A DNA stretch of 64,000 nt from Anaeromicrobium sediminis (GCF_002270055.1 NZ_NIBG01000021.1:1-64000), one strand, 5' to 3'. Positions 33,998 through 44,690 are shown, numbered from the stretch's first letter. Notes: a model not told the origin generated them from the letters alone. A program made the numbers and translations.

Positions 33998-35029
33998 TTG
34001 GAATTTAGTATAAGAGAGATTTTAATATATGAAGAAATAGTAAAAGCTGAAGAACTTCTATCTAGAAATAATTTATCTCTAGGCCAAAATTTAGATCATA
34101 TTTTAGGAATTTATAATAAAGGACAGTTAATAGGAACAGGTGGCATAAAGGGAAATACCTTAAGGTGCATAGCCATAGACCAATCATATAAGGGAACTAA
34201 TGTACTTAATAAATTAATATCTGAATTAATAAAAATTCAGTATTTCCGAGGTAATACTCATATTTTCATATTTACAAAACCAAGTGCTAAGGGAAGTTTT
34301 AATCATATGGGTTTTTATGAAATAGAAGAAGTGAAAAATGAAGTAGTTTTAATGGAAAATAGGAAAAGTGGTTTAGAAGAATACTTAAAATCATTAAGGG
34401 ACTATAAAACTTGTGGAGAGGATATTGGAGCCATTGTAATGAATGGAAATCCTTTTACCCTAGGTCATAGATATTTAATTGAAAGGGCAGCAGAGGATTG
34501 TGACCATTTACATATATTTGTTTTGTCATCTGAGAAGTCTACATTTTCTCATAAGGTAAGGTATGACCTTATAAAAAAGGGGACTGAACATATTAAAAAT
34601 ATTACAGTGCACTCAGGTGGACCTTACATAATATCAGAAGCTACCTTTCCAACTTATTTCATGAAAGAAAAAAGTGATAAATCACGCATTCATGCTATTT
34701 TGGATTCTAAAATATTCTCAAAAAATATAGGTCCATCACTAGGGATTAATACTAGATATGTGGGGGATGAGCCCTATTGTAAGACAACTAACATGTATAA
34801 CAATATATTAAAAGAAATATTACCTTCTCATAATATAGATTTAAAAGTCATTAAAAGGAAATCCCATGACCATAAACCTATAAGTGCATCTCTAGTAAGG
34901 GATTACATGAAAAATGAAGAGTATGAAAAGATAAAAAATCTGGTTCCTAATACTACTTATAACTATTTAGTATCTGAAGAAGGTAAGAAAATAATAAAAA
35001 AAATAAAGGGAAAAGAAGAAAGACACTAG
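33998..35029 (+). CDS. citC: [Citrate (pro-3S)-lyase] ligase
   Basis: 343 aa; TTG start behind AAAGGAGGG. Acetylates the thiol of the CitD prosthetic group with acetate and ATP, activating citrate lyase. The N-terminal GNAT-like domain (about 1-120) precedes the nucleotidyltransferase domain with MNGNPFTLGHRYL (HxGH-like) and SASLVRDYM (phosphate loop). First gene of the cluster citCDEFX-tctCBA. Confidence 0.93.
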   Translation: MEFSIREILIYEEIVKAEELLSRNNLSLGQNLDHILGIYNKGQLIGTGGIKGNTLRCIAIDQSYKGTNVLNKLISELIKIQYFRGNTHIFIFTKPSAKGSFNHMGFYEIEEVKNEVVLMENRKSGLEEYLKSLRDYKTCGEDIGAIVMNGNPFTLGHRYLIERAAEDCDHLHIFVLSSEKSTFSHKVRYDLIKKGTEHIKNITVHSGGPYIISEATFPTYFMKEKSDKSRIHAILDSKIFSKNIGPSLGINTRYVGDEPYCKTTNMYNNILKEILPSHNIDLKVIKRKSHDHKPISASLVRDYMKNEEYEKIKNLVPNTTYNYLVSEEGKKIIKKIKGKEERH

Positions 35030-35041
35030 GGAGGGATACAT

Positions 35042-35338
35042 ATGAAGCTTATTAAGAATGGTATGGCTGGAACTATGGAATCATGTGATATTCAAATTAT
35101 GGTGGAGAATAACTCTAATGAGGGAATAAAGATATTCTTAGAGAGTATAGTAAAAAAACAGTTTGGAGATGAAATAATAAAAGTCATTGAAGAAACTGTT
35201 AAAGAAATGAATATGGATAATATAACCATTAGAGCCAATGATAAGGGGGCTTTAGATTGTACCATAAAAGCTAGAGTCCAAAGTGCCATATTAAGAGGAT
35301 TGGAAAAAGAAAATCATATGGATTGGCAGGTGATATAG
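35042..35338 (+). CDS. citD: Citrate lyase acyl carrier protein (gamma)
   Basis: 98 aa, standard length. Ser14 in GTMESCDIQ is the attachment site of the phosphoribosyl-dephospho-CoA group. Directly followed by citE without a gap. Confidence 0.95.
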   Translation: MKLIKNGMAGTMESCDIQIMVENNSNEGIKIFLESIVKKQFGDEIIKVIEETVKEMNMDNITIRANDKGALDCTIKARVQSAILRGLEKENHMDWQVI

Positions 35339-36226
35339 ATGAGTAGGCTTAGAAGAACTATGATGTATGTTCCAGGACATAATCCTGGAATGATGATAGA
35401 TGCAAACATATATGGAGCAGACTCCATAATGTTTGACTTAGAAGACTCTGTATCTTTAATGGAAAAGGATTCGGCTAGAATGTTAGTCTATAATGCCATA
35501 AAACATATTGACTATGGAGATACGGAAGTAGTTGTAAGAATTAATGGATTAGATACGCCCTATGGATATTCAGATATAGAAGCCATGGTAAGGGCAGGAA
35601 TCCATGTAATAAGATTACCTAAGACAGAGACAGCACAAGATATATGGGCTGTGGAGAAAAAAATTGAAGAAGTGGAAAAGGCCATAGGAAGAGAAGTGGG
35701 AAGCACAAAGATGATGGCAGCCATAGAAAGTGCCCTAGGAGTAGTTAATGCAGTAGAAATAGCTAAAGCAAGTGATAGGTTAATAGGTATAGCCATTGGA
35801 GCAGAAGACTTTGTTACTAACATGAAGACAAAGAGAAGCGTTGATGGAATAGAGTTACTTTATGCTAGAAGTCAAATATTGGTGGCAGCAAGGGCTGCTA
35901 ATATTGCTGCCCTTGATACGGTATATTCTGATGTGAATAACGAAGAAGGTTTTAAAAAGGAAGTTGAACTCATAAAACAATTGGGCTTTGATGGGAAGTC
36001 TGTCATAAATCCAAGACAAATTGAACCTGTCCATGAAATATATGCTCCATCTAAGGCTGAAATAATTCATGCTAAGAATGTTATTAAAGCCATAGAAGAA
36101 GCTGAGAAAAAGGGTAGTGGAGTAATATCTTTAAATGGAAAGATGATAGATAAACCCATAGTGGAAAGGGCACAGCGAATATTAACACTGGCTAATATAC
36201 AGATAAACAACGAGGAGGTGGAATAA
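35339..36226 (+). CDS. citE: Citrate lyase beta subunit (citryl-ACP lyase)
   Basis: 295 aa. HpcH/HpaI aldolase fold. Cleaves citryl-ACP to acetyl-ACP and oxaloacetate. Mg-binding residues are in FDLEDSV and GAEDFV; MMYVPGHNP forms the N-terminal strand. One base separates its stop from citF. Confidence 0.95.
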   Translation: MSRLRRTMMYVPGHNPGMMIDANIYGADSIMFDLEDSVSLMEKDSARMLVYNAIKHIDYGDTEVVVRINGLDTPYGYSDIEAMVRAGIHVIRLPKTETAQDIWAVEKKIEEVEKAIGREVGSTKMMAAIESALGVVNAVEIAKASDRLIGIAIGAEDFVTNMKTKRSVDGIELLYARSQILVAARAANIAALDTVYSDVNNEEGFKKEVELIKQLGFDGKSVINPRQIEPVHEIYAPSKAEIIHAKNVIKAIEEAEKKGSGVISLNGKMIDKPIVERAQRILTLANIQINNEEVE

Positions 36227-36227
36227 T

Positions 36228-37715
36228 ATGTTGAAAAATTATGAAAGACCCTTTAAAGAACAACCTAAAGGAAGAAAGGCATCTCCTCTACTTAAGGCAG
36301 TAAGTCCCCATGACAATAAGGTATTAGCCTCTATAGGAGAGGCTATAAATAGGAGTGGACTTAAAGATGGTATGACCATATCCTTTCACCATCACTTTAG
36401 AAATGGAGATTATATATTAAACAATATAGTAAAAATCATTGATGAATTAGGATTTAAGAATATTACATTGGCACCAAGTTCACTATCAACTGTTAATTCT
36501 GAAATAATACCCTATATTGAAAATGGAACCATAACTAAAATACATACGAGTGGAGTAAGGGGTAAATTAGCAGAGGCCATATCTAATGGAGCACTAGAGG
36601 AGCCTGTTATGATACGCTCCCATGGAGGAAGGGCAAGAGCTATAGAAAGTGGAGACATAAAAATTCATGTAGCTTTTTTAGGAGCACCATCCTGTGATGA
36701 ATATGGAAATGCTTCAGGAAAAGGATCCCATACCACATGCGGTTCATTAGGTTATGCTAAGGTGGATGCTAAGCACGCAGATTGTGTGATTATAATAACT
36801 GATGACTTAGTACCCTATCCAAATATGCCTGCTAGTATATTTCAAACAGATGTGGATTATGTAGTTAAGATAGATGAAATAGGAGACCCTATGGGAATTG
36901 CATCAGGGGCTACTAGATATACTAAAAATCCTAAGGAATTATTAATAGCTAAAAGAGCAAGTGAAGTTATAAAGAACTCAGGATATTTTAAAGATGGATT
37001 TTCTTTTCAAACGGGATCTGGAGGAATTTCATTAGCTGTGGCTAGATTCCTAAAGGAATATATGAAGGAAAGTGACATAAGAGCTAAGTTTGCCTTAGGT
37101 GGAATAACTAAACCTATGGTAGAAATGCATGAAGAAAGATATATAGAGAATCTATTTGATGTACAGACCTTTGATTTAGCGGCTTGTGAATCCATATTGA
37201 AAAACGAAAAACATTATGAAATAGATGCATCCCAATATGCTAATCCTCACAATAAGGGATGTGTGGCAAATAAATTAGATATTGTCATATTAAGTGCCCT
37301 AGAAATTGATAAGGACTTTAATGTAAATGTGATTACAGGTTCTGATGGAGTCATAATGGGAGCGTCAGGTGGGCATTGTGATACGGCAGCAGGTTCTAAA
37401 ATGAGTGTAATAGTGGCTCCGCTTATTAGGGGAAGAATACCTACGGTAGTAGATAAGGTAAATACCATAATAACTCCAGGAGAGACTGTAGATGTACTAG
37501 TAACAGATAGGGGAGTAGTAGTTAACCCTAATAGGACAGATTTAATAGAAAGATTAAAGAATGCTTCTATAAATCTAGTGACTATGGAGTATTTAAAGGA
37601 TGAAGCCCAAAAGTTAGTAGGGAAGCCTAAAGAAATAGAATATGATGATAAAATTGTGGCTCTTGTAGAGTATAGGGATGGAACTATTATAGATGTGATA
37701 AAGAAGGTAAAGTAA
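36228..37715 (+). CDS. citF: Citrate lyase alpha subunit (citrate:acetyl-ACP transferase)
   Basis: 495 aa, usual length. Exchanges acetyl for citryl on the carrier protein. CoA-transferase-type features include FHHHFRNGD, GSGGISLA and the GGHCDTAAGSK loop. Start ATG behind GAGGAGGTG. Overlaps citX by TAATG. Confidence 0.95.
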   Translation: MLKNYERPFKEQPKGRKASPLLKAVSPHDNKVLASIGEAINRSGLKDGMTISFHHHFRNGDYILNNIVKIIDELGFKNITLAPSSLSTVNSEIIPYIENGTITKIHTSGVRGKLAEAISNGALEEPVMIRSHGGRARAIESGDIKIHVAFLGAPSCDEYGNASGKGSHTTCGSLGYAKVDAKHADCVIIITDDLVPYPNMPASIFQTDVDYVVKIDEIGDPMGIASGATRYTKNPKELLIAKRASEVIKNSGYFKDGFSFQTGSGGISLAVARFLKEYMKESDIRAKFALGGITKPMVEMHEERYIENLFDVQTFDLAACESILKNEKHYEIDASQYANPHNKGCVANKLDIVILSALEIDKDFNVNVITGSDGVIMGASGGHCDTAAGSKMSVIVAPLIRGRIPTVVDKVNTIITPGETVDVLVTDRGVVVNPNRTDLIERLKNASINLVTMEYLKDEAQKLVGKPKEIEYDDKIVALVEYRDGTIIDVIKKVK

Positions 37716-38254
37716 TGGAAAATAGAAATCTTAAGAGTATTTTAGAGGCAAAGGAAAAACGTTTTCTTTATCAAAGGGGCTTATTAGATAAATATAAAAG
37801 CACTATAATATCTTTTAAATTAAATATACCTGGTCCTGATAAAAGGATAGATGTGAGCAAGGTCATATTTACCATAGGCATAGATCATTTAAAAGAAATA
37901 CTTAAAAGGGAAGACATATTTATAAAGTCTTATGTGGAACTTGATTTAAGTACGGGCTATGAAGCTCTATTAGTAGTAGATAGGTATCCTACTTTTATCA
38001 AATGCCTGTGTATGGAAGTCGAAGAGGAAACCCCTTTAGGTCGAATATATGACTTTGATGTTATAGATAAAAATGGAGAGTCTGTTAGTAGAAAATCTCT
38101 AGGCAAAGGGGAACGAAAATGTTTTATGTGTGAAAATCTAGTATGGGAGTGTTCAAGAAATAGAACCCATAGTGTGCCAGCTATGATAAACCATATTAGA
38201 GATTTATATAATAATTATTTAAAAAAGTATAAGGGAGGAAAATTAACATGTTGA
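37715..38254 (+). CDS. citX: Apo-citrate lyase phosphoribosyl-dephospho-CoA transferase
   Basis: 179 aa. Transfers the prosthetic group from triphosphoribosyl-dephospho-CoA to CitD Ser14. Typical stretches are SFKLNIPGPDK, EEETPLGRIYDFDV and the cysteine-containing KCFMCENL...ECSRNRTHS tail. Overlaps the tctC start by 7 bp. Confidence 0.92.
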   Translation: MENRNLKSILEAKEKRFLYQRGLLDKYKSTIISFKLNIPGPDKRIDVSKVIFTIGIDHLKEILKREDIFIKSYVELDLSTGYEALLVVDRYPTFIKCLCMEVEEETPLGRIYDFDVIDKNGESVSRKSLGKGERKCFMCENLVWECSRNRTHSVPAMINHIRDLYNNYLKKYKGGKLTC

Positions 38255-39276
38255 AAAAGAAAGTTTTAGCAGCACTTATGGCCACTACTTTGTTAGTGAC
38301 GGGGATGCTAACAGGTTGTGGAGCTAAAAGTACACAGACAGATACGGCAGAGGCTTCTAAAGACAAATATCCAAAAGGAAAGATGGAATTTATTGCACCA
38401 GGTGGAGCAGGTGGTGGCTGGGATTTAACTATTAGAACTACTGCTAAGACTCTAAAGGATGCTAACTTAGTATCTGTACCAATGCCTATTACTAATAAGC
38501 CTGGAGGCGGTGGAGCTGTAAACTTAGCTTACATGCAAACTAAAGATGGGTCAGATAGTTTGATTTCTGTATATTCTCCACCACTATTATTAACTAACTT
38601 AAATGGATCTACAGAGTATAGCTATAAAAATACTACCCCTATAGCTAGATTAATTACAGATTATGGTGCTTTTGTAGTTCCTAAGGATTCACCATATAAC
38701 AGTATGAGTGATGTAATAGATTCTCTTAAAAAGGATATTAAAAGCGTAAAAATTGGTGGTAACTCCTCAGCTGGTAGTATGGACCATATTCAATTTTTAA
38801 TGGTTGCAAAGGCTGCAGGGATTGAAAACATAAAGGATATAGATTACATTAGTTTCCAAGATGGCGCAGCTACAGCTCAATTATTAGGTGGTCATGTGGC
38901 ATTACTTTCTACAGGATTAGGTGATGTGGAACAGTTATTAAAGAGTGGAGATGTAAAGGTACTAGCTCAAACATCATCAAAGCGTGTAGGAGAAGGTGTA
39001 ATGGCAGAAATTCCTACAGTTAAGGAACAGGGAATTGATGTGGTATTTGAAAACTGGAGAGGTCTATTTGGAGCACCAAATATGCCAGAGCATGCAGTAG
39101 ATTATTGGAGAGAGACTCTATCAAAAATGGTTGAAACCCCTGAATGGGAAGAAGCATGCAAAAAAAATGGTTGGGATAAGGCTTATTTAGATAAGGATGA
39201 CTTTGAAGAGTTCTTAGGTAAGGTAAATGAAGATTACAAAGGTGTATTATCAGATATAGGAATGTTAAAGAAGTAA
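38248..39276 (+). CDS. tctC: Tripartite tricarboxylate transporter, substrate-binding lipoprotein
   Basis: 342 aa. Signal peptide with lipobox ending MLTGC. TctC/Bug-type receptor: APGGAGGGWD is the substrate loop. In the citrate-lyase operon it most likely binds citrate. It is followed by a perfect 24-bp palindrome at 39286 that may uncouple its level from TctBA. Confidence 0.9.
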   Translation: MLKKKVLAALMATTLLVTGMLTGCGAKSTQTDTAEASKDKYPKGKMEFIAPGGAGGGWDLTIRTTAKTLKDANLVSVPMPITNKPGGGGAVNLAYMQTKDGSDSLISVYSPPLLLTNLNGSTEYSYKNTTPIARLITDYGAFVVPKDSPYNSMSDVIDSLKKDIKSVKIGGNSSAGSMDHIQFLMVAKAAGIENIKDIDYISFQDGAATAQLLGGHVALLSTGLGDVEQLLKSGDVKVLAQTSSKRVGEGVMAEIPTVKEQGIDVVFENWRGLFGAPNMPEHAVDYWRETLSKMVETPEWEEACKKNGWDKAYLDKDDFEEFLGKVNEDYKGVLSDIGMLKK

Positions 39277-39285
39277 TTGATTATG

Positions 39286-39309
39286 GGACGGTTATCTAGA
39301 TAACCGTCC
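39286..39309 (+). other. Perfect palindrome between tctC and tctB
   Basis: GGACGGTTATCTAGATAACCGTCC, a fully self-complementary 24-mer, without a T run. Likely a stabilising or processing hairpin that favours the abundant binding protein. Confidence 0.65.
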
Positions 39310-39331
39310 TAAATAAAAAGGTGGTGTAGAT

Positions 39332-39832
39332 TTGAGTAATAAAAAAAGTAATATGGATTTTAATTTTTTAACGGCAGTAATTGTCCTTTTATTTGGAATT
39401 ATATACTCCCTTAGAGCCTATAGCCTTCCTAGAGCCAGTATAGGAAGTCCAATGGCTCCTTCCATATATCCTCTTTTATTAGGAGGAAGTATGATAGTTT
39501 TAGGATTAATCTTATTAATGAAAAGTAGTTTACAAAAAACCAAAGAATCCATAAAAGAAGTTATGACAAAAGCTACTGAAAATGAGATTATTAGTAGAAA
39601 AATGATAAAAATAACTTGTATAGTTTCTATAGTATATGCTCTTTTATTTGATCATTTAGGATATATAATATCCACATTTCTCTTTTTACAGTCCATGTTA
39701 TTTCTAACTAACGGAAAGAAAAAGTGGGTTATAAACACAATAGTATCTATAAGTTTTAGTATTGGTATATATGTTATATTCTCTAAGTTATTGGGAATTA
39801 GTTTACCGCCAATACCCTATTTATATATTTAA
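39332..39832 (+). CDS. tctB: Tripartite tricarboxylate transporter, small membrane subunit
   Basis: 166 aa; TTG start behind AAGGTGGTG. Four hydrophobic segments, as expected for TctB. It lies between tctC and tctA. Confidence 0.85.
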   Translation: MSNKKSNMDFNFLTAVIVLLFGIIYSLRAYSLPRASIGSPMAPSIYPLLLGGSMIVLGLILLMKSSLQKTKESIKEVMTKATENEIISRKMIKITCIVSIVYALLFDHLGYIISTFLFLQSMLFLTNGKKKWVINTIVSISFSIGIYVIFSKLLGISLPPIPYLYI

Positions 39833-39847
39833 GATGGAGGTGTAGTA

Positions 39848-41353
39848 GTGGACGTATTACTTAGTTTGGGAAAAGGATTCTTAGTAGCATTAGAACCATA
39901 TCATATATTATTAGTAACAATAGGTGGAATACTTGGAACTATTGTAGGGATGCTTCCTGGTTTAGGTCCTGCCACAGGAGTGGCTGTATTATTGCCTATT
40001 ACCTTTACCATGGGACCTACAGCAGCTCTTATAACTATGACGGGTGTATACTATGGAGCCATGTTTGGAGGATCTAGGAGTTCTATACTTATAAATACTC
40101 CAGGAGATGGGGCAGCCCTTGCTGCTACCTTTGATGGGTATCCAATGGCCATGAAGGGAAAGGCCGAATCTGCTTTAGCCATATCGGCCATAGCATCCTT
40201 TATAGGAGGATTAATAGCGGCCATATTCATGGTAGTGTTAGCAAATCCTGTAGCTAGATTTGCCCTTAAATTTGGCCCTGCAGAATATTTTCTACTTATG
40301 ATAGCAGCCCTATCTATGACAGCTTCCATGGCTAAGGGAAATGTGCTAAAGGGTTTTATTGCCATGGTAGTAGGTCTCATGATAGGTACAGTGGGAATAG
40401 ATGCTCAATCGGGAGTAGAAAGATTTACATTTGGAATACTAGAATTACAAACGGGTATAGATTTTTTAATTGTGATTATAGGTATATATGCATTAGGAGA
40501 AGTATTTAAGAGTTTCAAAATGATAAATGAAGGAACTAAAAAAGCTCAGAAAAAATTCGGGAAGATTTGGATTAATAAAGAAGAGTGGAACAAAAGTAAA
40601 ATGCCTATACTTAGAAGTGCACCCCTAGGGTTTATAATAGGAGCACTACCCGGTGCAGGTGGAACAATGGCATCTTTAATGGCCTATAATAATGAAAAAC
40701 AATTGTCAAAGTATCCAGAGGAATTTGGTAAGGGAGCTATCGAAGGACTAGCTGCTCCAGAATCAGCTAATAATGCAGCTTCGGTTGGAGCTTTAATACC
40801 AATGCTGACCCTAGGTATACCTGGGTCTGGAACTACAGCTGTTATGATGGGAGCCTTACTTATGTTAGGTATTCAACCAGGACCATTATTATTTACTCAG
40901 CATCCAGATATGGCATGGGGATTAATTGCCAGTATGTTTATTGGAAATATTATATTGGCCATAATAAATATTCCACTGGCAGGATTACTAGTAAGAGTAT
41001 TATCTATACCGGCTAAAATACTGTATCCTATAGTATTGACATTGGCCTTTGTAGGAACATATGCCATCTCAAACAGTGTAGTAGATTTTTATATATTAGT
41101 CATATTTGGTATAGTGGGATACTTAATGAATAAAATAAAAATGCCTACAGCACCTATGATCTTAGCAGCTATTGTAGGTAGTACAATGGAACAGTCCTTT
41201 AGGCAAGCCCTTAGAATTTCTGATGGACAAATAAGTATATTCTTTAAGTCAGGTGTGGCAATGAGTTTAATTGGAATTATAGTAATATCAATCTGTTATC
41301 CTATTTGGAAAGATTGGAGAGATTCAAAGCTGGTAGGGAAAGAAGTGGCTTAA
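39848..41353 (+). CDS. tctA: Tripartite tricarboxylate transporter, large membrane subunit
   Basis: 501 aa, about 11-12 membrane helices. GTG start behind GGAGGTG. TctA motifs [11 protein letters not shown] and GALPGAGGT, with [15 protein letters not shown] in between. Na+-driven citrate uptake is inferred from the operon. Confidence 0.93.
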   Translation: MDVLLSLGKGFLVALEPYHILLVTIGGILGTIVGMLPGLGPATGVAVLLPITFTMGPTAALITMTGVYYGAMFGGSRSSILINTPGDGAALAATFDGYPMAMKGKAESALAISAIASFIGGLIAAIFMVVLANPVARFALKFGPAEYFLLMIAALSMTASMAKGNVLKGFIAMVVGLMIGTVGIDAQSGVERFTFGILELQTGIDFLIVIIGIYALGEVFKSFKMINEGTKKAQKKFGKIWINKEEWNKSKMPILRSAPLGFIIGALPGAGGTMASLMAYNNEKQLSKYPEEFGKGAIEGLAAPESANNAASVGALIPMLTLGIPGSGTTAVMMGALLMLGIQPGPLLFTQHPDMAWGLIASMFIGNIILAIINIPLAGLLVRVLSIPAKILYPIVLTLAFVGTYAISNSVVDFYILVIFGIVGYLMNKIKMPTAPMILAAIVGSTMEQSFRQALRISDGQISIFFKSGVAMSLIGIIVISICYPIWKDWRDSKLVGKEVA

Positions 41354-41391
41354 ATTTATAGGCTTATATTATTAATATAGGCCTATAAATT
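41353..41391 (+). terminator. Hairpin after tctA, probable weak terminator
   Basis: AATTTATAGGC / GCCTATAAATT stem with a 17-nt loop; A-rich rather than T-rich 3' flank. A -10-like TATAAT follows at 41411-41416 just before the kinase gene. Confidence 0.5.
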
Positions 41392-41436
41392 AATAAAAAA
41401 AGACCTATGATATAATGATTTCAGGTGATGAAAATT

Positions 41437-43857
41437 ATGAAAAAAATTAAGAGAATTAAAGATATAGATAAATTAATGGTAGGTTTTTTAATGGTTTTAT
41501 TAGGTGTATTATTACAATCCTACGGAAATTATATTGAAGTACAAAGACATGTAATTGAAAAAGAGCAACAACAATTATTAACTATTTCAAAATCCATATC
41601 AAAGAGTATAGAATTATACTTTGACTACGAAGTTGAGAAAATTAAAGGAATGCCAAAGAATATATCCTTTAGGCATGAATTTAATGAATACTTGAAATCA
41701 GATGAAGAGATTAAGGAATTTTATAGTATAGATGATTACTATATGATGAGGGAGAATGAAATTGAAGAGATACAAGTCATAAACAATGACTTTGACATAA
41801 TAAAAACTTATCCTACGAATAAAGAAAATTTAAATACAAATATAAAAAGAGAATTATACAAAGTCATGGCTAGAAAAACTGCATTTATAGGTAGTGAATA
41901 TATGAAGGATGGGAATTTCTATGTTAGATTGTATGAGCCCGTATTACATGAATCAAAAGTGAAATTAATTCTTTCTGTGGAAATTAGCTTAGACAAGATT
42001 TATAAAAAATTTGTTAAACCGGTTAAAGCTGGTGAGAAAGGTTATGCATCTGTAAAAAATCAAAATGGTGTTTTACTAATGCATCCTAAAAGGGAAGATA
42101 TAGGGAGAGAAGTTATAAAGGCAAGAAAGGATGAGTTTCCTGATTATGACTGGTCTGAACTAGAGTCTATTGTGGAAAAACAAAAAAAGGGAGAATCAGG
42201 GGTAGGTATATACCACTCCATATGGTATCACGATAAGGAAAAAAATAGGATTAAAAAATATAGTGCATACTCACCTGCTAGAATAGGGGATGGCTTTTGG
42301 ATAATAAATCTATCTATGGATTATTTAGAAGTAAGCGATTTTTTAAGTAAAAAAACTTATAAAAATAATGTTTTTAGTTTTGTGATTTTACTAATTTTTA
42401 TATCCTTTATGATATATATATATAAAATAAAAAATGATAAGAAACAGCTAAAAATACAGGCTGATTTATCTACCCAATTAAATAGTTTAAATAAGGAATT
42501 GGAAAAAGATATAGAAAAGAGAAAGTTACTTGAAAAGGAACTAATAAAGAATAAGGAAAAATATGAAAGTTTATTTAATAGTGCAAGTGATTGTATATTC
42601 GTATTAAATTTAGATAACGAGGGCCTAACTACAGAGTTTTTAGAGGTGAATGATAAAGCTTGCACAAGCCTTGGGTATGATAAAAAACAATTTTCAAAAA
42701 TGTCTTACTTAGATATATCTAATGAAGGAAGCGATGAAAAGTTCATGTCTATGCTTCAACTATTAAAACAAAAGAGAAATATCATATTTGAAGATACTCT
42801 TGTAACTAAGGACAATGGACATATTCCAGTAGAAATAAGTGCCCATTTATTTAAACTTGGAAATGAATATAAAATAATATTAAACTCTAGGGATATGACT
42901 AATAAGAAGGTACAAAGGGAAGCTCTAAAGAGAAGTGAGAAGAGATTTAGAAATATTATAAACAAGGTTGCAACGGGAATTTATGATGAAGATAAGGATA
43001 TATTCAAGGAAAATGAAAATCCTAGGGAGTTCTCATCGGAAGAGGAAAATAAAAACCGTATGGCTCTAGAATTAGAAAAGATAAATATTGAGCTAGAGAA
43101 GATGTTTGAAAAGGAAGTAAATGAAAATCGGAGAAAAGAGGCACTTATGGTATATCAGTCTAGATTGGCAGCCATGGGAGAGATGATTGGAAATATAGCT
43201 CATCAATGGAGACAACCCTTAAGTGGACTTGGATTAATAATATCTAATATTGAAGATGCTTATTATTATAATGATTTAGATGAAAAATCTATTAGGGAAT
43301 TATCTGAAAGGGGTAAGAAATTAATACTTAGAATGAATCAAACTATAGATGACTTTAGATATTTTTTCAATCCTAAAACAGAAAAAATCACTTTCTCATT
43401 AAAAGAAAATATAAAGAATACAATTGATTTCTTACAAGAACACCTAAGGCTCCATGGCATAAATCTTACTATAGACGCTAAGGAAGATGGAATGATAGAT
43501 GGCCATTCTAATCAATATTCTCAGGTCATATTTAATATAGTTATAAACTCCATAGATGCTTTAGTTGAAAATAGAAAAGAAGATAGGAATATTAATATTG
43601 AAGTTTACTCAGAGGATAATAATCATGTGGTTGAAATAAAAGATAATGGTTATGGAATCCAGGAGGACCTATTAGATAAGGTCTTTGAAGCTCATTTTAC
43701 TAAAAAGAATGAAAATAAGGGTACAGGCCTTGGTTTATATATGTCAAAGGTCATTATTGAAAAAAATTTTAATGGAAAGATAAAACTTTTTAATATAAAA
43801 GAAGGACTTTGTGTAAAAATAACAGTACCAAAAAGTGGGGTCGAAGATAATGAATAA
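41437..43857 (+). CDS. Membrane sensor histidine kinase (extracellular sensor, PAS, HisKA, HATPase)
   Basis: 806 aa from ATG 41437 (AGGTGAT upstream). An N-terminal membrane segment (about 12-32), an extracytoplasmic Cache-like sensor to ~300 and a second membrane segment (about 305-325) are followed by a coiled linker and PAS (about 370-490). The phosphoacceptor is His589 in NIAHQWRQPL. ATPase boxes: NIVINSIDAL (N), DNGYGI (G1) and GTGLGLYMSK (G2). Overlaps its response regulator by 8 bp. Location between the citrate transporter and the decarboxylase suggests it senses citrate or a related acid. Confidence 0.9.
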   Translation: MKKIKRIKDIDKLMVGFLMVLLGVLLQSYGNYIEVQRHVIEKEQQQLLTISKSISKSIELYFDYEVEKIKGMPKNISFRHEFNEYLKSDEEIKEFYSIDDYYMMRENEIEEIQVINNDFDIIKTYPTNKENLNTNIKRELYKVMARKTAFIGSEYMKDGNFYVRLYEPVLHESKVKLILSVEISLDKIYKKFVKPVKAGEKGYASVKNQNGVLLMHPKREDIGREVIKARKDEFPDYDWSELESIVEKQKKGESGVGIYHSIWYHDKEKNRIKKYSAYSPARIGDGFWIINLSMDYLEVSDFLSKKTYKNNVFSFVILLIFISFMIYIYKIKNDKKQLKIQADLSTQLNSLNKELEKDIEKRKLLEKELIKNKEKYESLFNSASDCIFVLNLDNEGLTTEFLEVNDKACTSLGYDKKQFSKMSYLDISNEGSDEKFMSMLQLLKQKRNIIFEDTLVTKDNGHIPVEISAHLFKLGNEYKIILNSRDMTNKKVQREALKRSEKRFRNIINKVATGIYDEDKDIFKENENPREFSSEEENKNRMALELEKINIELEKMFEKEVNENRRKEALMVYQSRLAAMGEMIGNIAHQWRQPLSGLGLIISNIEDAYYYNDLDEKSIRELSERGKKLILRMNQTIDDFRYFFNPKTEKITFSLKENIKNTIDFLQEHLRLHGINLTIDAKEDGMIDGHSNQYSQVIFNIVINSIDALVENRKEDRNINIEVYSEDNNHVVEIKDNGYGIQEDLLDKVFEAHFTKKNENKGTGLGLYMSKVIIEKNFNGKIKLFNIKEGLCVKITVPKSGVEDNE

Positions 43858-44626
43858 GGAAGAGAATCTTTTATACAATTTAAAGGTTTTATACGTAGAA
43901 GATGAAGATATTATAAGGGAAGAGTTAAGCAGATTCATAAAGAGAAGAGTGGGCAAGCTTCAAGTTGCTAAAGACGGAGAAGAGGGAATAAAAAAATTTA
44001 ATGAATATAAACCTGATATGGTAATTACAGATTTGAAGATGCCTAAACTAGACGGGATAGGAATGGCTAGTAAAATAAGAAAAGTTGATAATATATGCCC
44101 TATTATAGTTATAACAGCTCTATCAGATGTACAATCTATAATAAGTACTATAGATGTGGGAATAGATAAATATATAATAAAGCCTATAGATACAAAGGCA
44201 TTAGTGGAAGCTATGGAGGCTATGGCTATAAAATTATATAAGCTAAAATCTAAAGAAAACATTATAAACGGATCAGTTCTCACAAAGGAAGAAAAAAAGG
44301 AAGTAGAAAAAAAGATAGAAAATACTATGGCAAAGTTCATTAAAGGGAGTACAGGTAAGGGACCTAAGAATGTGAAGACATTCATTCAAGGAGATATGAT
44401 GACTATACAATTCTTTGAGACAAGGACCCTATATGAGAAGAATTTATTAAATAATGACGACAATACTAGAATAATTGATTATGCTAGAGAAGTATTTTTT
44501 AAAGAAAATAGGACCGTAATTGAAAATACAATAAAGGATATACTAAACCTACAAGTTGAGGTACAAGAAATTACTATTAACTCTAAATTAGATATAGATG
44601 AAATTAAAATTAGATTATATATATAG
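43850..44626 (+). CDS. Response regulator with C-terminal MpsC-like (DUF2294) domain
   Basis: 258 aa from ATG 43850. N-terminal receiver domain: phosphoacceptor Asp61 in VITDLKMP, acidic pair EDED, Thr in VITAL and Lys in YIIKPID. After a short charged linker (about 130-155), the C-terminal ~100 residues (MAKFIKGSTGKGPKNVKTFI, GDMMTIQFF, then ALREVF-like helix and LNLQVEVQE) resemble DUF2294/MpsC, not a DNA-binding domain. No helix-turn-helix is visible. Output by protein contact or ion-related control is inferred. Confidence 0.8.
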   Translation: MNKEENLLYNLKVLYVEDEDIIREELSRFIKRRVGKLQVAKDGEEGIKKFNEYKPDMVITDLKMPKLDGIGMASKIRKVDNICPIIVITALSDVQSIISTIDVGIDKYIIKPIDTKALVEAMEAMAIKLYKLKSKENIINGSVLTKEEKKEVEKKIENTMAKFIKGSTGKGPKNVKTFIQGDMMTIQFFETRTLYEKNLLNNDDNTRIIDYAREVFFKENRTVIENTIKDILNLQVEVQEITINSKLDIDEIKIRLYI

Positions 44627-44690
44627 ATTAATGGTAAATATAATTAATAAAGGGAATTAAAAACTATATATAGGAACAAGGGGTGATTAA

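Noticed and set aside
43850-44626. DNA-binding OmpR/NarL-type response regulator
   Set aside because: No helix-turn-helix or winged-helix pattern is visible after the receiver domain.
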